A stretch of 64,000 nucleotides of DNA from Lishizhenia tianjinensis (GCA_945902115.1 CAMDLY010000004.1:1-64000), one strand, 5' to 3'; counted from the first letter of the stretch, positions 30,189 to 41,039 are shown. Numbers and translations are program-made. Notes: generated from the sequence alone by a model not told the origin.

Positions 30189-30663
30189 AAGAGTACTTTT
30201 TCTGTAGAATATAACTTACAATAACCACTAGACAACTCGATATAACATTACTTATAGATGGGTATATTTCCAGTATGTCGATTAGGAACTTGAGAAGAGA
30301 CCAACTGACAATACTCGAGATTATTGAACTTACGCCATATCGAAATAGTTGAATCCTGCCTTTAAGTTCACTTTCTGTAAATACAACGAACTTCATTAAA
30401 AGAAATCCTATACTAAAACTAATAACAAAACAAAGCATGGCACTCGCTGTGTAGGCGCTCAAGGTGATATTACTATTGATAAAAATTACTGATAACTGGA
30501 AATTTTGCTTCAAAAATAAAAACTGGTAAAACAGGAAAAACAGTACCCAGCTCAGCACTAAATTTCCCCCGCCACATGCGGCATACATAAAAGTTCTTTT
30601 ATCCATAAATCGTGAGCACAATGGATAAAAAAATAAAATGAAATTGGTGAGAAGATTTTTCAT
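30181..30663 (-). CDS. GtrA family membrane protein
   Basis: FMYAACGGGNLVLSWVLFFLFYQF...RYGVSSIISSIVSWSLLKFLID...VVIVSYILQKKYSFK. Confidence 0.78.
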   Translation of the reverse strand: MKNLLTNFILFFYPLCSRFMDKRTFMYAACGGGNLVLSWVLFFLFYQFLFLKQNFQLSVIFINSNITLSAYTASAMLCFVISFSIGFLLMKFVVFTESELKGRIQLFRYGVSSIISSIVSWSLLKFLIDILEIYPSISNVISSCLVVIVSYILQKKYSFK

Positions 30664-31445
30664 GCGTTAAATGCTATTTCATATCCCGAATGCCTTCTAA
30701 TATTTAGTACGTTTTTTTCATCCAAGTATAGGTATTGGCCTCTTATACCGGTTAAAACACCTTCAATATTCGGTTGACTATCAAATGTTAGTGAGTTCAC
30801 GAGCTCAGGGTAAATAAGCACAGGATAATTAATGTGGGTAATATCGTCATTCTCTACCCAAAAATTCGCAAGGTCACTAGGCATCTGATCGTGAGCTTGC
30901 CATTTTTCCTCTGATAAGTCTACCTCTTCTCCCGTAGTATTGAGTAACATCTTTCGCCAATTAGTCTTATCCGTGTATAATTCTTTCATGGCCACTTCTA
31001 GCATGCCGGCTTGGTATCTATTCTGTGTTTCAGCAAGGATTATGGCTGCTGCCGCTCCTTGATCTATCCATCTGGTGGGAACTTGTGTCTTGCGTGTCAC
31101 CCCAACTTTTACGACATCCGTGAGCGCAAGGTAAACGATGTGGGGCTGTAAATGATGAGTTGTTTCGTACACCAAATCCCTTCCTTCTCCCAAATGAGCA
31201 CGACATAATTCAGGGCGTAAAATACACGGACTAGCTTCTGGAGCTGACTGAAAACAGGTGAAACAAAATCCCTCCCCAAAACTTTTCTTTGTATGTTTCT
31301 GGCATTTTACACATTCTATAATACCCGTCCAAGAAAGTTTAATTTTCTTTCCTAGAAGATCGTTCAAAAGGAAGGCATCTGTATCCTTACCAAGAACATA
31401 AGAGACAGGAGAGTCAAGTGATGTTTTAAGTTTGGAGAGAATCAT
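30660..31445 (-). CDS. DUF2797-family protein
   Basis: Zn-ribbon-like CVKCQKHTKKSFGEGFCFTCFQSAPEASPCILRPELCRAHLG; VYLALTDVVKVGVTRKTQVPTRWIDQGA. Confidence 0.82.
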   Translation of the reverse strand: MILSKLKTSLDSPVSYVLGKDTDAFLLNDLLGKKIKLSWTGIIECVKCQKHTKKSFGEGFCFTCFQSAPEASPCILRPELCRAHLGEGRDLVYETTHHLQPHIVYLALTDVVKVGVTRKTQVPTRWIDQGAAAAIILAETQNRYQAGMLEVAMKELYTDKTNWRKMLLNTTGEEVDLSEEKWQAHDQMPSDLANFWVENDDITHINYPVLIYPELVNSLTFDSQPNIEGVLTGIRGQYLYLDEKNVLNIRRHSGYEIAFNA

Positions 31446-31789
31446 TTTTCGGGTAAAATGTTCATCTTTTCAGCAAAATGATAGCAATAGTCACGGAGGT
31501 CCTCAGAGATTAAGTGTTCGCCTGTTGCTTTTTCAAATGTATCAGCCATTGTCAAAAGGCTTTGATGAAAAAATTGCTTCATTTCATCAATGGTCATATC
31601 TTTTGTCCATAAGTCTATTTTCATGGTGTTTTTTTCTTTTTTATCCCAAATGGACAATAAAAAAGCCGCTGCTTCTGCATCTTTAATGCCTCCATCTGTT
31701 GCACTCCATCTCATATTTAGGGGCAATTGATTGTCGTTGAGATCAATTTGAATGGATATATCTGAGGATTTGACTACTTTGTCTTCCAT
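31442..31789 (-). CDS. gldC: Gliding motility protein GldC
   Basis: LPLNMRWSATDGGIKDAEAAAFLLSIWD...LRIDLWTKDM-like IDLWTKDMTIDEMKQFFHQSLLTMADTFEKAT. Confidence 0.92.
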   Translation of the reverse strand: MEDKVVKSSDISIQIDLNDNQLPLNMRWSATDGGIKDAEAAAFLLSIWDKKEKNTMKIDLWTKDMTIDEMKQFFHQSLLTMADTFEKATGEHLISEDLRDYCYHFAEKMNILPEK

Positions 31790-31796
31790 GGTGTTA

Positions 31797-32900
31797 TCAG
31801 GGTTTATAGGATTTGTATATTTCTTCTGCCGATGTCGCCATCAATTTATCTAAGCCGAAATTTTCAGAGGCCATATCTTGCATAAATTCCTGAACCATTC
31901 GGAATCCGATAAATTTTCCGATTCTATCAGGACTATCATTTTTATCATCCTTCGCTAAATTGGGAGTAAAGGGCCCTTCTGAGAATAGACCCATAATTGT
32001 TTTATCATTGGACTGAAACAAGAGCTCATTTTCAACGAGGTATGCCCATATTGCCTTTTCTTCATTTTTTGCCCACTCTTTTTTCGACGGGCTATATCTA
32101 AGAATACAATCTTCACTCATAGTAGGAAATGCAGCATTCAAGAAGTACAATATTTTACCAAAGCGAACCGCCTCATGAATCACATCTGCTTGCTCGTCTT
32201 TTTTTCTCGGAAAAAAGGATTGTTCAAGCCAGGCCTCGACAATATCTCTTTTTAAAAATTCTTTTCTATAACCATTGACTGTCCAATTGTGGATGTATTC
32301 ATTTAAGGGGTTTGTCTGCAGTAAAGCTAGATTTCCACCTATATATTTTTCTTGCTGCACGATAATAACTTTCTCCTTGGGAATTACGAATGCGCCAATG
32401 GGAATATCAGAAGGCTGATTATTTAAAATGGCATTCACACAAAAACAGGAATTCACAAATACTATTTTATTGGGGGGCGTAATTCCCGGAACATGTGCTT
32501 TCAAGCGTTTAAAAGCATCCGTAATATCTTGTTTGAATAATTTATCAATTTTTAATGTCAGAATTCCATTTTCAAGTTGCTTGATGTCGTCGTAGGCATA
32601 AAACTCTTTAACTTTTCTTGTGAAAACAGAATCTACATCTAAGTCGATACCTATACAACCGCCCATTAAATAGTCAAGCACCTCGGAATTATTTTTTTTG
32701 TAGGTATCGCGCAGAGCTAATAATTCTCGGGAATCACTTTGCTTCAGTTGGCTATTTAAATCAACAAAGGTAAGGTCCATCTGAACTTCGGAAATGTTAA
32801 TATCGAAGGGGTTATGGGTTTTTTTAAGTAGGAAATAAAGGACTACGCTGGATGCAATGAGAACCAAAATTACGCCAGCAATCCATGTTATTCGTTTCAA
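31797..32900 (-). CDS. gldB: Gliding motility lipoprotein GldB-related protein
   Basis: Position next to gldC; VQMDLTFVDLNSQL...DYLMGGCIGIDLDVDSVFTRKVKEFYAYDDI...EKYIGGNLALLQ. Confidence 0.85.
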   Translation of the reverse strand: MKRITWIAGVILVLIASSVVLYFLLKKTHNPFDINISEVQMDLTFVDLNSQLKQSDSRELLALRDTYKKNNSEVLDYLMGGCIGIDLDVDSVFTRKVKEFYAYDDIKQLENGILTLKIDKLFKQDITDAFKRLKAHVPGITPPNKIVFVNSCFCVNAILNNQPSDIPIGAFVIPKEKVIIVQQEKYIGGNLALLQTNPLNEYIHNWTVNGYRKEFLKRDIVEAWLEQSFFPRKKDEQADVIHEAVRFGKILYFLNAAFPTMSEDCILRYSPSKKEWAKNEEKAIWAYLVENELLFQSNDKTIMGLFSEGPFTPNLAKDDKNDSPDRIGKFIGFRMVQEFMQDMASENFGLDKLMATSAEEIYKSYKP

Positions 32901-32934
32901 GACTTTTCTTATTTTTGTAAAAATAATTAATTCT

Positions 32935-33744
32935 ATGAATTCAATCAGAAATTATATGGTGAGTGCACTATTATTGTGTATCGCCTATTACTCGTCCGCT
33001 CAAAAGGCTGAAGGTAAGTCTACGCAAGCTGGTTTAACTGCCAATTTTGGAGTTAACATGATTTCACCAGGTTTAATCAAGAAATTTGATAAAGACGGTT
33101 TAAATTCCAATATAGGAATTGGCTTGATAATCAATACTTCATTCAAAGGCGCTCCCAACTTAGGGTTGTCTACGGGAATTGAATTTGATTTTGATGGGGC
33201 TAAATTTCAAACGAAAGATTCAATTTTTTACGATTATTTCTCTAACGAAATTCTAACCAATGCCAATTCAGGGGATAAAGAGGGTACTTTTTATTTGCAA
33301 AGCAGAAATCAGAAGACGATTTATGCAACTGTGCCGTTGATGATGATTTTCAGAACTCAATACATTGGTGACTTTAGGTATTTCGGAAAATTTGGATTAA
33401 GAAATTCTTTCTTACTTCAAAATCTAGTGAATGACGAAGGTGTTGAAGTTCTCGGCCTTAATCAGTTTATAGCAGGAGTCGAAAATTTGAAATACGAAAA
33501 TCCCGGAGAAGTTTTTATCTATAAAGGATCAGTAGGTATCTCAGGAGGTGCAGAATGGAAATTTATTGAGTCAACAAGTTTAGTGGCAGAGTTTGGCTAT
33601 TATTATGGGTTCACCCCGCTGTATAGCGATAGAAAAGATGTCAATAAGACTTTGTATGAAATAAACTCTGTTGGTGAGAAAGTCTATTTATCAAATAAGG
33701 CAACTCAAAATCAATTTGTGTTTAAATTGAGTTTATTATTTTAG
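32935..33744 (+). CDS. PorT-family/outer membrane beta-barrel protein
   Basis: Signal peptide MNSIRNYMVSALLLCIAYYSSAQ; barrel-like strands ending in FVFKLSLLF; start reassigned to internal ATG. Confidence 0.72.
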   Translation: MNSIRNYMVSALLLCIAYYSSAQKAEGKSTQAGLTANFGVNMISPGLIKKFDKDGLNSNIGIGLIINTSFKGAPNLGLSTGIEFDFDGAKFQTKDSIFYDYFSNEILTNANSGDKEGTFYLQSRNQKTIYATVPLMMIFRTQYIGDFRYFGKFGLRNSFLLQNLVNDEGVEVLGLNQFIAGVENLKYENPGEVFIYKGSVGISGGAEWKFIESTSLVAEFGYYYGFTPLYSDRKDVNKTLYEINSVGEKVYLSNKATQNQFVFKLSLLF

Positions 33745-33746
33745 AA

Positions 33747-34523
33747 TTGAATTCTATTCACGAATATATTGTTTCCTGGCTCAACCAGTATTCTAGTCAA
33801 TCACAGACCAACGGCTTCGTAGTAGGTGTGTCCGGGGGTGTGGACTCAGCTTTGACAGCCAGTTTGTGTGCAGCAACCGCAAAGAAAGTGATTCTGCTGA
33901 ACATGCCTATTCGCCAAACTCAATCAGAGTTTGAACGAGCGACTAAACAAATAAATATTTTAGCAAAAACCTATGACAATGTTTCCGCTTTAGAAATTGA
34001 CTTAACGACTGCATTTGATCAATTTAATCAGACGATGCCAAAATACGTACAAGAGAATTTTCTCGCTATGGCAAACTCTCGGTCTCGCTTACGTATGACC
34101 ACTTTATATGCTGTTGCACAAGCCAATCGATGTTTAGTTGTTGGTACAGGAAATAAAGTAGAAGATTTTGGAATTGGATTTTACACCAAATATGGGGACG
34201 GTGGAGTAGACATTAGTCCGATTGCTGATCTAACTAAAACAGAAGTATTCAGGTTGGCGAAAGCTATTGGTGTTATCAGTGAAATTTTGGAGGCAAGGCC
34301 TACCGATGGGTTGTGGGCGGATGGAAGATCCGATGAGGACCAGATCGGAGCCACATATCACGAGTTAGAGTGGGCAATGGAGCATAAAGGCGATGCCTTA
34401 AACTTATCTATCAGACAACAAGAGGTTATCGCGATTTACCAGAAACTGAATAGCCTCAACCAGCATAAAATGATACCAATACCAGTTTGTCAAATACCTT
34501 CCTCACTGAAAAGTGAATTGTAA
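33747..34523 (+). CDS. nadE: NAD+ synthase (TTG start)
   Basis: FVVGVSGGVDSALTASL; VGTGNKVEDFGIGFYTKYGDGGVDISPIADLTKTEVF. Confidence 0.93.
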   Translation: MNSIHEYIVSWLNQYSSQSQTNGFVVGVSGGVDSALTASLCAATAKKVILLNMPIRQTQSEFERATKQINILAKTYDNVSALEIDLTTAFDQFNQTMPKYVQENFLAMANSRSRLRMTTLYAVAQANRCLVVGTGNKVEDFGIGFYTKYGDGGVDISPIADLTKTEVFRLAKAIGVISEILEARPTDGLWADGRSDEDQIGATYHELEWAMEHKGDALNLSIRQQEVIAIYQKLNSLNQHKMIPIPVCQIPSSLKSEL

Positions 34524-36613
34524 TGCCTAAATATAGTTGGATTTTTGTTTTTATTGTTTCAATTCCTTATTGCTTTTCTCAAGAGTTTACTTGCGGATGT
34601 GGGCAACTGAAAAAGGAAAATTATTCTCTTGCATTTAAAACTTTCTCAAAAAAGACAAAAAATCAATTTTTAAGAGATGCTGGTTTAGCGAGTTATTACT
34701 TCTCGAGAGAGCAATATGCTGAGGCATATATTTCATCGATAAAAGCTTCAACTAAATGGGCGTTGCAGTCTAAGTACATTCTAGATGAGGCGAAAAAATG
34801 TCAATTAGACTCTCTGCGTTTGCGTGAAATCACAACACTTTCTGCGAGTTACCAATTTGAAAAATTGCTTCAATATCCTACTGCCGAAGGCTTGATTAAT
34901 TTTATTCAACACTTTGATGCATTTCCACAAATGGAGCAGGCTGTAAATGCTAGAGATAGTTTTCTGCTTTATCTAGCAATAGATAAGAAAAAGTCATCGT
35001 CCGTGAGAGAGTTTATTTCAACTTATCCTGAGAGCAAATATCGAGTGAAAGCAGGAGAAGTTTTATGTGAGTTTGAATACAAAGAATCGGTAACAGAAGA
35101 ATCAATTGAAAATTTGGAAGCATTTCTCTTGAATTACCCCTTAAATTGTAAGGTGGAGCAGGTACATTTTACGTTATACAGTTTGTATGCAGAAAAAAAA
35201 GATATTTCAGCACTATCGAGTTACATCTCAAAATATCCCAATCAATCATGGGTGAACCAGGCATGGAGGTTATTATATGAATTGTATGTTGGAGAATGGA
35301 ATCAAGAGAAAATTACTTCATTTCGAAAGGATTACCCAAATTATCCGTTTTTAGAGGAATTAACAAGAGACCTAGAACTTCTGAATGAGGAGCTTTATCC
35401 GTTTCTTATGAATAATCAATACGGGTACATGAATGCCAAGGGAAAAGTAATTATTCTTCCAGAATACTCCGAAGCTGGATTCTTTAAAAACGGGGTTGCT
35501 GTTGTGCAACAAAATGATGTGTACGGAGCAATAAACAAACGAAATCAATTCGTTATTCCTCTCAAACATGAGACACTGTATGACTTTAATCAGGAAGAGG
35601 CGATTGTAGGTGATTCTTCATCTTATGGCATTATTGGAAAATCGGGAAATATATTGGTCCCCATTAACTATCTAGAAATTCGGCAAATCAATCCGGTAGT
35701 CTATATTTTTCAGGATTCTTTGGGATACAGATTCTACAATCAAAAGGGCAACCTACTCAAAGAGGATGTTTATCAAGATGTCTCTGAATTACCCGGTGGG
35801 CTTTTGCGATGCCGAAAAAATAATTTAGTCGGAGTTTTGGATAATAAGTTAAGTGAAGTTCTGCCTTACCAATTCGAGGAAGTTGAACAAGTCAACGATA
35901 CGTTATTTATTGTTAAGTCCACTGGATTGTTTGGATTGTATGGTCTGAAGGGTAAATTTTTAATCCCATGTATTTACGAACGTTTGAAGGTTGTGGACAT
36001 AGCAAAATCACTTATTCTCATAAAAAAAGGAAAAGAAATTTACTTACTAAAATTCAACGGTACGAAGCATTTTAATTTTGCCTTTGAGTATTCAGCTAGA
36101 CTGTTTGACTTATTTTCGTTTTATCAAAACCTAGCGGTATTTTCGAAAAAAGGCAAATACGGTTTAATCGATGTTACGGGGAATGTAGTCTTGAAGCCTA
36201 CTTTCGAAGACATGGGTAAATCGGGATTGTTGATACCGTTTAAACAGAATGCCCTTTGGGGATTACTCGAAAAAGAAAAAGTAAAAATAGCTGCAGAATA
36301 TGACGCTTGTATTCCCTTAGAAAAAGGATTTCTTTTGCTAGAAAAATCAGGTAAACAGGGTATTATTGATCGCAACGGGAAATGGATAGTACCTTGCGAA
36401 TACAATTCGATTAAATGGGTCAGTCAAGGATACTTCATTCTTGAATATAACGGATTGTTGGGTATTGCAAATGAGGATGGTACAATACTTGTAAAAAACT
36501 CTTTCGCAAAGGTGAAGATTCTAAGCAATAACTTGATTCTTTTGCAAAATACAAATGAAATGCGTTACTTTATTCCGAGTAAAGCATTATGGATTAGCGC
36601 ACAAAATGATTAA
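34523..36613 (+). CDS. WG repeat-containing protein
   Basis: Repeats such as YGYMNAKGKVIILPEYSEAGFFKNGVAVVQ, KYGLIDVTGNVVLKPTFEDM, KQGIIDRNGKWIVPCEYNSI. Confidence 0.85.
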   Translation: MPKYSWIFVFIVSIPYCFSQEFTCGCGQLKKENYSLAFKTFSKKTKNQFLRDAGLASYYFSREQYAEAYISSIKASTKWALQSKYILDEAKKCQLDSLRLREITTLSASYQFEKLLQYPTAEGLINFIQHFDAFPQMEQAVNARDSFLLYLAIDKKKSSSVREFISTYPESKYRVKAGEVLCEFEYKESVTEESIENLEAFLLNYPLNCKVEQVHFTLYSLYAEKKDISALSSYISKYPNQSWVNQAWRLLYELYVGEWNQEKITSFRKDYPNYPFLEELTRDLELLNEELYPFLMNNQYGYMNAKGKVIILPEYSEAGFFKNGVAVVQQNDVYGAINKRNQFVIPLKHETLYDFNQEEAIVGDSSSYGIIGKSGNILVPINYLEIRQINPVVYIFQDSLGYRFYNQKGNLLKEDVYQDVSELPGGLLRCRKNNLVGVLDNKLSEVLPYQFEEVEQVNDTLFIVKSTGLFGLYGLKGKFLIPCIYERLKVVDIAKSLILIKKGKEIYLLKFNGTKHFNFAFEYSARLFDLFSFYQNLAVFSKKGKYGLIDVTGNVVLKPTFEDMGKSGLLIPFKQNALWGLLEKEKVKIAAEYDACIPLEKGFLLLEKSGKQGIIDRNGKWIVPCEYNSIKWVSQGYFILEYNGLLGIANEDGTILVKNSFAKVKILSNNLILLQNTNEMRYFIPSKALWISAQND

Positions 36614-37376
36614 ATTATCCAACAAACCAGATTACTTTTATTTAGCCATAGCGCTGACATTGACCACTCTTGTCATAAGCGCGGTTGTTACTCAAATCGA
36701 TGTTTTTAAGGCAGAAAAAAAAATTACGCGGTTTGAAGAGGGTATGGTGATGGAAAATGAGCAATTGGAGGAGTTGAATTTTGAAAAGCTCGAAGTATCA
36801 AATGCGGGTGGGGGAGAAATTAAAAATGTTATCTCTGACGCTAACGATAAACGCATGAGTTCTTACGATAAATGGTCTCAAGATATTAGCGAAGCCGGTG
36901 CTGGTAATCCCGAGGAAAAGGCTAAAGAATTCGAGGAACAATTGTGGAAAGATGCAGCCGGTAACGAGCAGCGTAAAATCCTTGAGGAACAGCATAAAAA
37001 TAAAGATAACAACACCAATAAAAAGACACAAACGAACGTAAATAAATCTGCTCTAGGTGGTTCAGAAAATCAATACGCTGGGAATGTGATGGTGCGATTC
37101 AGCCTAACAGGACGTACAGCGTTTAATGCAAACAATTGGTATGTTCGAAACCCAGGATATACTTGCGGTAGAGGCTCAGGAGTGGTGGTGGTTAATGTTG
37201 TTGTCGGTAAGGATGGAAAAGTTATTAGAGTTGCTGTTGACAATGCACAATCCACAGGAAATGCATGTATGAAGGAGCAAGCACAAAAGTATGCATCAAT
37301 AAGTAGATTTAGTATTTCTTCCACAGCTTCGGACAGCCAAACAGGCTATATACGCTACGAATTTGTTTCACAATAA
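36606..37376 (+). CDS. TonB-like energy-transducer family/hypothetical inner membrane protein
   Basis: N-terminal TM anchor; C-terminal GSGVVVVNVVVGKDGKVIRVAVDNAQSTGNACMKEQA; start reassigned to internal ATG. Confidence 0.6.
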   Translation: MIKLSNKPDYFYLAIALTLTTLVISAVVTQIDVFKAEKKITRFEEGMVMENEQLEELNFEKLEVSNAGGGEIKNVISDANDKRMSSYDKWSQDISEAGAGNPEEKAKEFEEQLWKDAAGNEQRKILEEQHKNKDNNTNKKTQTNVNKSALGGSENQYAGNVMVRFSLTGRTAFNANNWYVRNPGYTCGRGSGVVVVNVVVGKDGKVIRVAVDNAQSTGNACMKEQAQKYASISRFSISSTASDSQTGYIRYEFVSQ

Positions 37377-37434
37377 GTAGTTGATTAAAAAATAATCACG
37401 AAAAAGATTAAAATATAATTTTCTTTTGTAAGTT

Positions 37435-37455
37435 TGTTTCATATTGACAGAAACA
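37435..37455. promoter_or_regulatory. Candidate autoregulatory operator: inverted repeat TGTTTC-N9-GAAACA
   Basis: Perfect 6-bp arms; overlaps end of TAAGTTTG -7 element (37429-37436) and start codon at 37455. Confidence 0.45.
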
Positions 37456-38255
37456 TGATCGGACAAAATCTAAAAGCATTAAGAAAAAGGAAAGGACAAT
37501 CCCAAGAGGAGGTTGCCGTTGCCGTAGGAACCAATCGCTCAACCTATAGCGGTTATGAAAATGGCGTCGCCTCTCCCGGAATTGAAGGTCTTGTCTCTTT
37601 CGGTACATACTACGATGTTTCGATTGATGCCCTTCTAAAAACTGATTTCGCCTCTTTTAAAGAACAGGATTGGGTGCAATTTGAAAGCGCTTGGAAACGT
37701 GAAGCAAAAGGAACTACGTTGAGAGTATTAACGGCGCTTGTGGATAACGAAAATTGTGAAGTAATTGAAATGATCCCTCAAAAAGCTAGGGCTGGATACA
37801 CTAGTGGGTATGCAGATATTTCCTTTTTCAAGGATTTACCTACTATGCAGTTACCGTTTTTATCTAAAGAAAGAAAATATAGGGCATTTCAGATAGAAGG
37901 AGATTCCATGCTTCCTGTGCCTTCTGGATCGTACATAGTCGGTGGTTTCGTGCAAGATTGGACAAGTATAAAATCAGGAACAGCTTGTATTGTACTGACT
38001 AAAAATGATGGGATTGTATTCAAGATTGTGTTCAATGAATTATCAGAAAATAAATGTCTTCTGCTTGTTTCCTCCAACCCTGTTTACGAACCATTTCAGG
38101 TAAAGATTGAGGATGTGTTAGAGATTTGGAAGTTTGAAACACTTATCTCAAAAGACCTCCCAGAAGGAGGAATGGAGAGCGAAGATCTTGTACAAGGGAT
38201 CAAAAATATTCAAAAAGATGTCCGTGTTATTTTGAATAAATTGTCAAAAGCTTAA
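37455..38255 (+). CDS. XRE family transcriptional regulator with C-terminal S24/LexA-like peptidase domain
   Basis: MIGQNLKALRKRKGQSQEEVAVAVGTNRSTYSGYENG HTH; RAFQIEGDSMLPVPSGSYIVGG and GIVFKIVF (Ser/Lys). Confidence 0.88.
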   Translation: MIGQNLKALRKRKGQSQEEVAVAVGTNRSTYSGYENGVASPGIEGLVSFGTYYDVSIDALLKTDFASFKEQDWVQFESAWKREAKGTTLRVLTALVDNENCEVIEMIPQKARAGYTSGYADISFFKDLPTMQLPFLSKERKYRAFQIEGDSMLPVPSGSYIVGGFVQDWTSIKSGTACIVLTKNDGIVFKIVFNELSENKCLLLVSSNPVYEPFQVKIEDVLEIWKFETLISKDLPEGGMESEDLVQGIKNIQKDVRVILNKLSKA

Positions 38256-38285
38256 TTAAGCGTTCTGTGTTCCGTTGTTTCAACT

Positions 38286-38293
38286 TATCTTTG
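38286..38293 (+). promoter_or_regulatory. Bacteroidetes -7 element (TATCTTTG) upstream of thrS
   Basis: Exact TAnnTTTG match 14 nt before ATG at 38307. Confidence 0.5.
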
Positions 38294-38306
38294 CAAAAAA
38301 AAGTTG

Positions 38307-40241
38307 ATGATACAAATTACGTTTCCTGATGGTAATTTTCGCACATATGAGAAAGGAGTAAATTCAATTGATATTGCAAAAAGTATTTCCGAAGGCCTAG
38401 CGCGCAATGTTCTAGCCGCAAAGGTGAATGGGAAAGTCCAAGATGCAACCCTTGCTATTCAAGAAGATGCAAGTCTTCAGTTATTGACTTGGAATGATGA
38501 AGAGGGGAAATCGACTATGTGGCATTCTTCTGCCCATTTGATGGCGGAGGCCCTTGAGTTTCATTTTCCTGAAATCAAATTAGCGATTGGCCCCCCTGTA
38601 ACCAATGGTTTCTACTACGATATAGATTTTGAAAATTATTCCATTAAGGAAGAAGATTTGCCGAAAATTGAGGCCAAAATACTTGAGTTAGCTAGAGAAA
38701 AGAATTCCTTTATACGAAAAGAAATTTCGAAACCTGAGGCTATAGATTATTTCACGAAAAAAAATGATCCCTACAAATTAGAGTTATTGCAAGATTTAGA
38801 GGACGGTAGTATCACATTTTATACTCAAGGGAATTTTACTGATTTATGCCGCGGTCCACATATTCCTGACACAGGATTTGTGAAGGCTGTAAAATTAACG
38901 GCAATTGCCGGGGCTTACTGGCGTGGAGATCAAAATAATAAGCAATTAACAAGAATTTATGGCATTACTTTTCCAAAGCAAGCCGAATTAACGGAATACC
39001 TTGAGAAGGTCGAAGAGGCAAAAAAACGTGATCACCGAAAACTGGGTAAAGAATTAGAATTATTCACGTTTTCTCAAAAAGTAGGGCAGGGCCTTCCGCT
39101 CTGGCTTCCAAAGGGTGCCGAACTTCGTGAACGACTAGAGAATTTTCTAAAGAAAGCTCAACGCAAAGCCGGATATCAACAGGTAATTACCCCTCACATA
39201 GGTAACAAAGAGCTGTATGTGACTTCGGGGCATTATGAAAAATATGGTGCTGATTCTTTTCAACCAATAAGAACACCCGATCCTAACGAAGAGTTTTACT
39301 TGAAGCCGATGAATTGTCCGCATCATTGTGAGATTTTCAAATCTAAGCCAAGAAGTTACAAAGAGCTTCCAACGCGTTTTGCCGAGTTTGGCACCGTTTA
39401 TCGCTATGAACAGTCCGGAGAATTGCATGGCTTGACAAGAGTGCGAGGGTTTACACAAGACGATGCGCATATTTTCTGTACGCAGGAGCAAGTAAAAGAT
39501 GAGTTCAAAAATGTTATCGATATCGTACTTTATGTGCTCAAGACGCTAAATTTTGAGAATTTCAAGGCACAAATATCCTTGCGTGACCCCGATAATAAGT
39601 CTAAATATATTGGTAGTGATGAAAATTGGCACAAGGCAGAACAGGCCATCATCGAAGCTGCTGAAGAAAAGGGCCTTCCAACGTTTGTGGCATATGGTGA
39701 AGCGGCCTTTTATGGGCCTAAATTAGATTTTATGGTCCAGGATGCACTCGGTAGGGAGTGGCAACTGGGAACCATTCAAGTAGATTACAACTTACCTGAA
39801 CGCTTTGAGCTTGAGTATATTGGAGCTGATAACCAAAAGCATAGACCGGTCATGATTCACCGTGCTCCTTTCGGATCCATGGAGCGCTTTGTGGCCGTGC
39901 TGTTGGAGCATTGTGCTGGAGACTTTCCTTTGTGGTTGTCTTCAGAGCAATTTGCTGTGCTACCTATATCAGAGAAATTCAACGATTACGCTCAAAAAGT
40001 TTCAGATTTACTAAATAATTCCGATATTCGCGGACTTGTAGACGTTCGAAATGAAAAGGTCGGTAAGAAAATACGCGACGCGGAGTTATCCAAAATTCCT
40101 TTTATGCTTATTGTAGGTGAAAAAGAGGCAGAAGAAAACAAAGTGTCAGTAAGAAAAAGAGGAGCAGGAGATATTGGAATGATGGAAGTTGACAAATTCA
40201 TTGAAGTAGTAATAGAAGCAATAAACGAGGAATTAAAGTAA
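38307..40241 (+). CDS. thrS: Threonyl-tRNA synthetase
   Basis: TGS domain; [44 protein letters not shown]. Confidence 0.97.
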   Translation: MIQITFPDGNFRTYEKGVNSIDIAKSISEGLARNVLAAKVNGKVQDATLAIQEDASLQLLTWNDEEGKSTMWHSSAHLMAEALEFHFPEIKLAIGPPVTNGFYYDIDFENYSIKEEDLPKIEAKILELAREKNSFIRKEISKPEAIDYFTKKNDPYKLELLQDLEDGSITFYTQGNFTDLCRGPHIPDTGFVKAVKLTAIAGAYWRGDQNNKQLTRIYGITFPKQAELTEYLEKVEEAKKRDHRKLGKELELFTFSQKVGQGLPLWLPKGAELRERLENFLKKAQRKAGYQQVITPHIGNKELYVTSGHYEKYGADSFQPIRTPDPNEEFYLKPMNCPHHCEIFKSKPRSYKELPTRFAEFGTVYRYEQSGELHGLTRVRGFTQDDAHIFCTQEQVKDEFKNVIDIVLYVLKTLNFENFKAQISLRDPDNKSKYIGSDENWHKAEQAIIEAAEEKGLPTFVAYGEAAFYGPKLDFMVQDALGREWQLGTIQVDYNLPERFELEYIGADNQKHRPVMIHRAPFGSMERFVAVLLEHCAGDFPLWLSSEQFAVLPISEKFNDYAQKVSDLLNNSDIRGLVDVRNEKVGKKIRDAELSKIPFMLIVGEKEAEENKVSVRKRGAGDIGMMEVDKFIEVVIEAINEELK

Positions 40242-40254
40242 CATAAAAAACTGA

Positions 40255-40800
40255 ATGAGAAAAAACCCAAGACAGTTTGTAAGACGCGTAGAAGAAGCAC
40301 AACATAAAATCAATGAGAAAATAACAGCTCATGAAGTGCGAATTGTTTTTGATGGTAAAGAGCCTGAGGTTATGTCTACGGCGAAAGCCATTGCTCTAGC
40401 AGAGGAGGAAGAATTGGATTTAGTGGAGATATCTCCTAATGCCACTCCTCCGGTTTGTAAAATAATGGATTACAAGAAATTTCTTTACAACCAGAAAAGA
40501 AAACAAAAAGAGCTGAAGGCAAAGCAAAGTAAGGTCGTGGTGAAAGAAATTCGTTTTGGACCAAATACAGACGATCATGATTTCAATTTCAAATTGGCAC
40601 ATGCCAGGAAATTTTTAGAGGAAGGATCGAAAGTGAAAGCCTACGTGTTTTTTAGGGGCCGGACGATCGTATTTAAAGATAGGGGAGAAATTTTACTTCT
40701 AAAATTCGCCCAAGAATTGGCAGATTGTGGAGCTGTAGAGCAATTACCAAAATTAGAAGGAAAGAAGATGATTGTAATGATCAATTCGAAAAAGAAATAA
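40255..40800 (+). CDS. infC: Translation initiation factor IF-3
   Basis: [75 protein letters not shown]. Confidence 0.97.
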   Translation: MRKNPRQFVRRVEEAQHKINEKITAHEVRIVFDGKEPEVMSTAKAIALAEEEELDLVEISPNATPPVCKIMDYKKFLYNQKRKQKELKAKQSKVVVKEIRFGPNTDDHDFNFKLAHARKFLEEGSKVKAYVFFRGRTIVFKDRGEILLLKFAQELADCGAVEQLPKLEGKKMIVMINSKKK

Positions 40801-40841
40801 AGAAGCTGATATAGAAATGTTTAACTCAAAAAAAAGTAGAA

Positions 40842-41039
40842 ATGCCTAAAATGAAAACAAAATCCAGTGCCAAAAAGAGATTTACGGTAACTGGTAGTGG
40901 CAAAATAAAACGCAAGCATGCGTTTAAAAGTCACATTTTAACAAAAAAGGCTACTAAGCGTAAGCGTAATTTAACGCATGCAGGATTGGTTCACGATGCT
41001 GACATGTCTAACGTTAAGTTACAACTTTGCATGAAGTAG
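40842..41039 (+). CDS. rpmI: 50S ribosomal protein L35
   Basis: [44 protein letters not shown]. Confidence 0.97.
   Translation: MPKMKTKSSAKKRFTVTGSGKIKRKHAFKSHILTKKATKRKRNLTHAGLVHDADMSNVKLQLCMK

Noticed and set aside
39147-39491. 114-aa minus ORF inside thrS
   Set aside because: Antisense to the conserved catalytic core of ThrRS; no recognisable domain.
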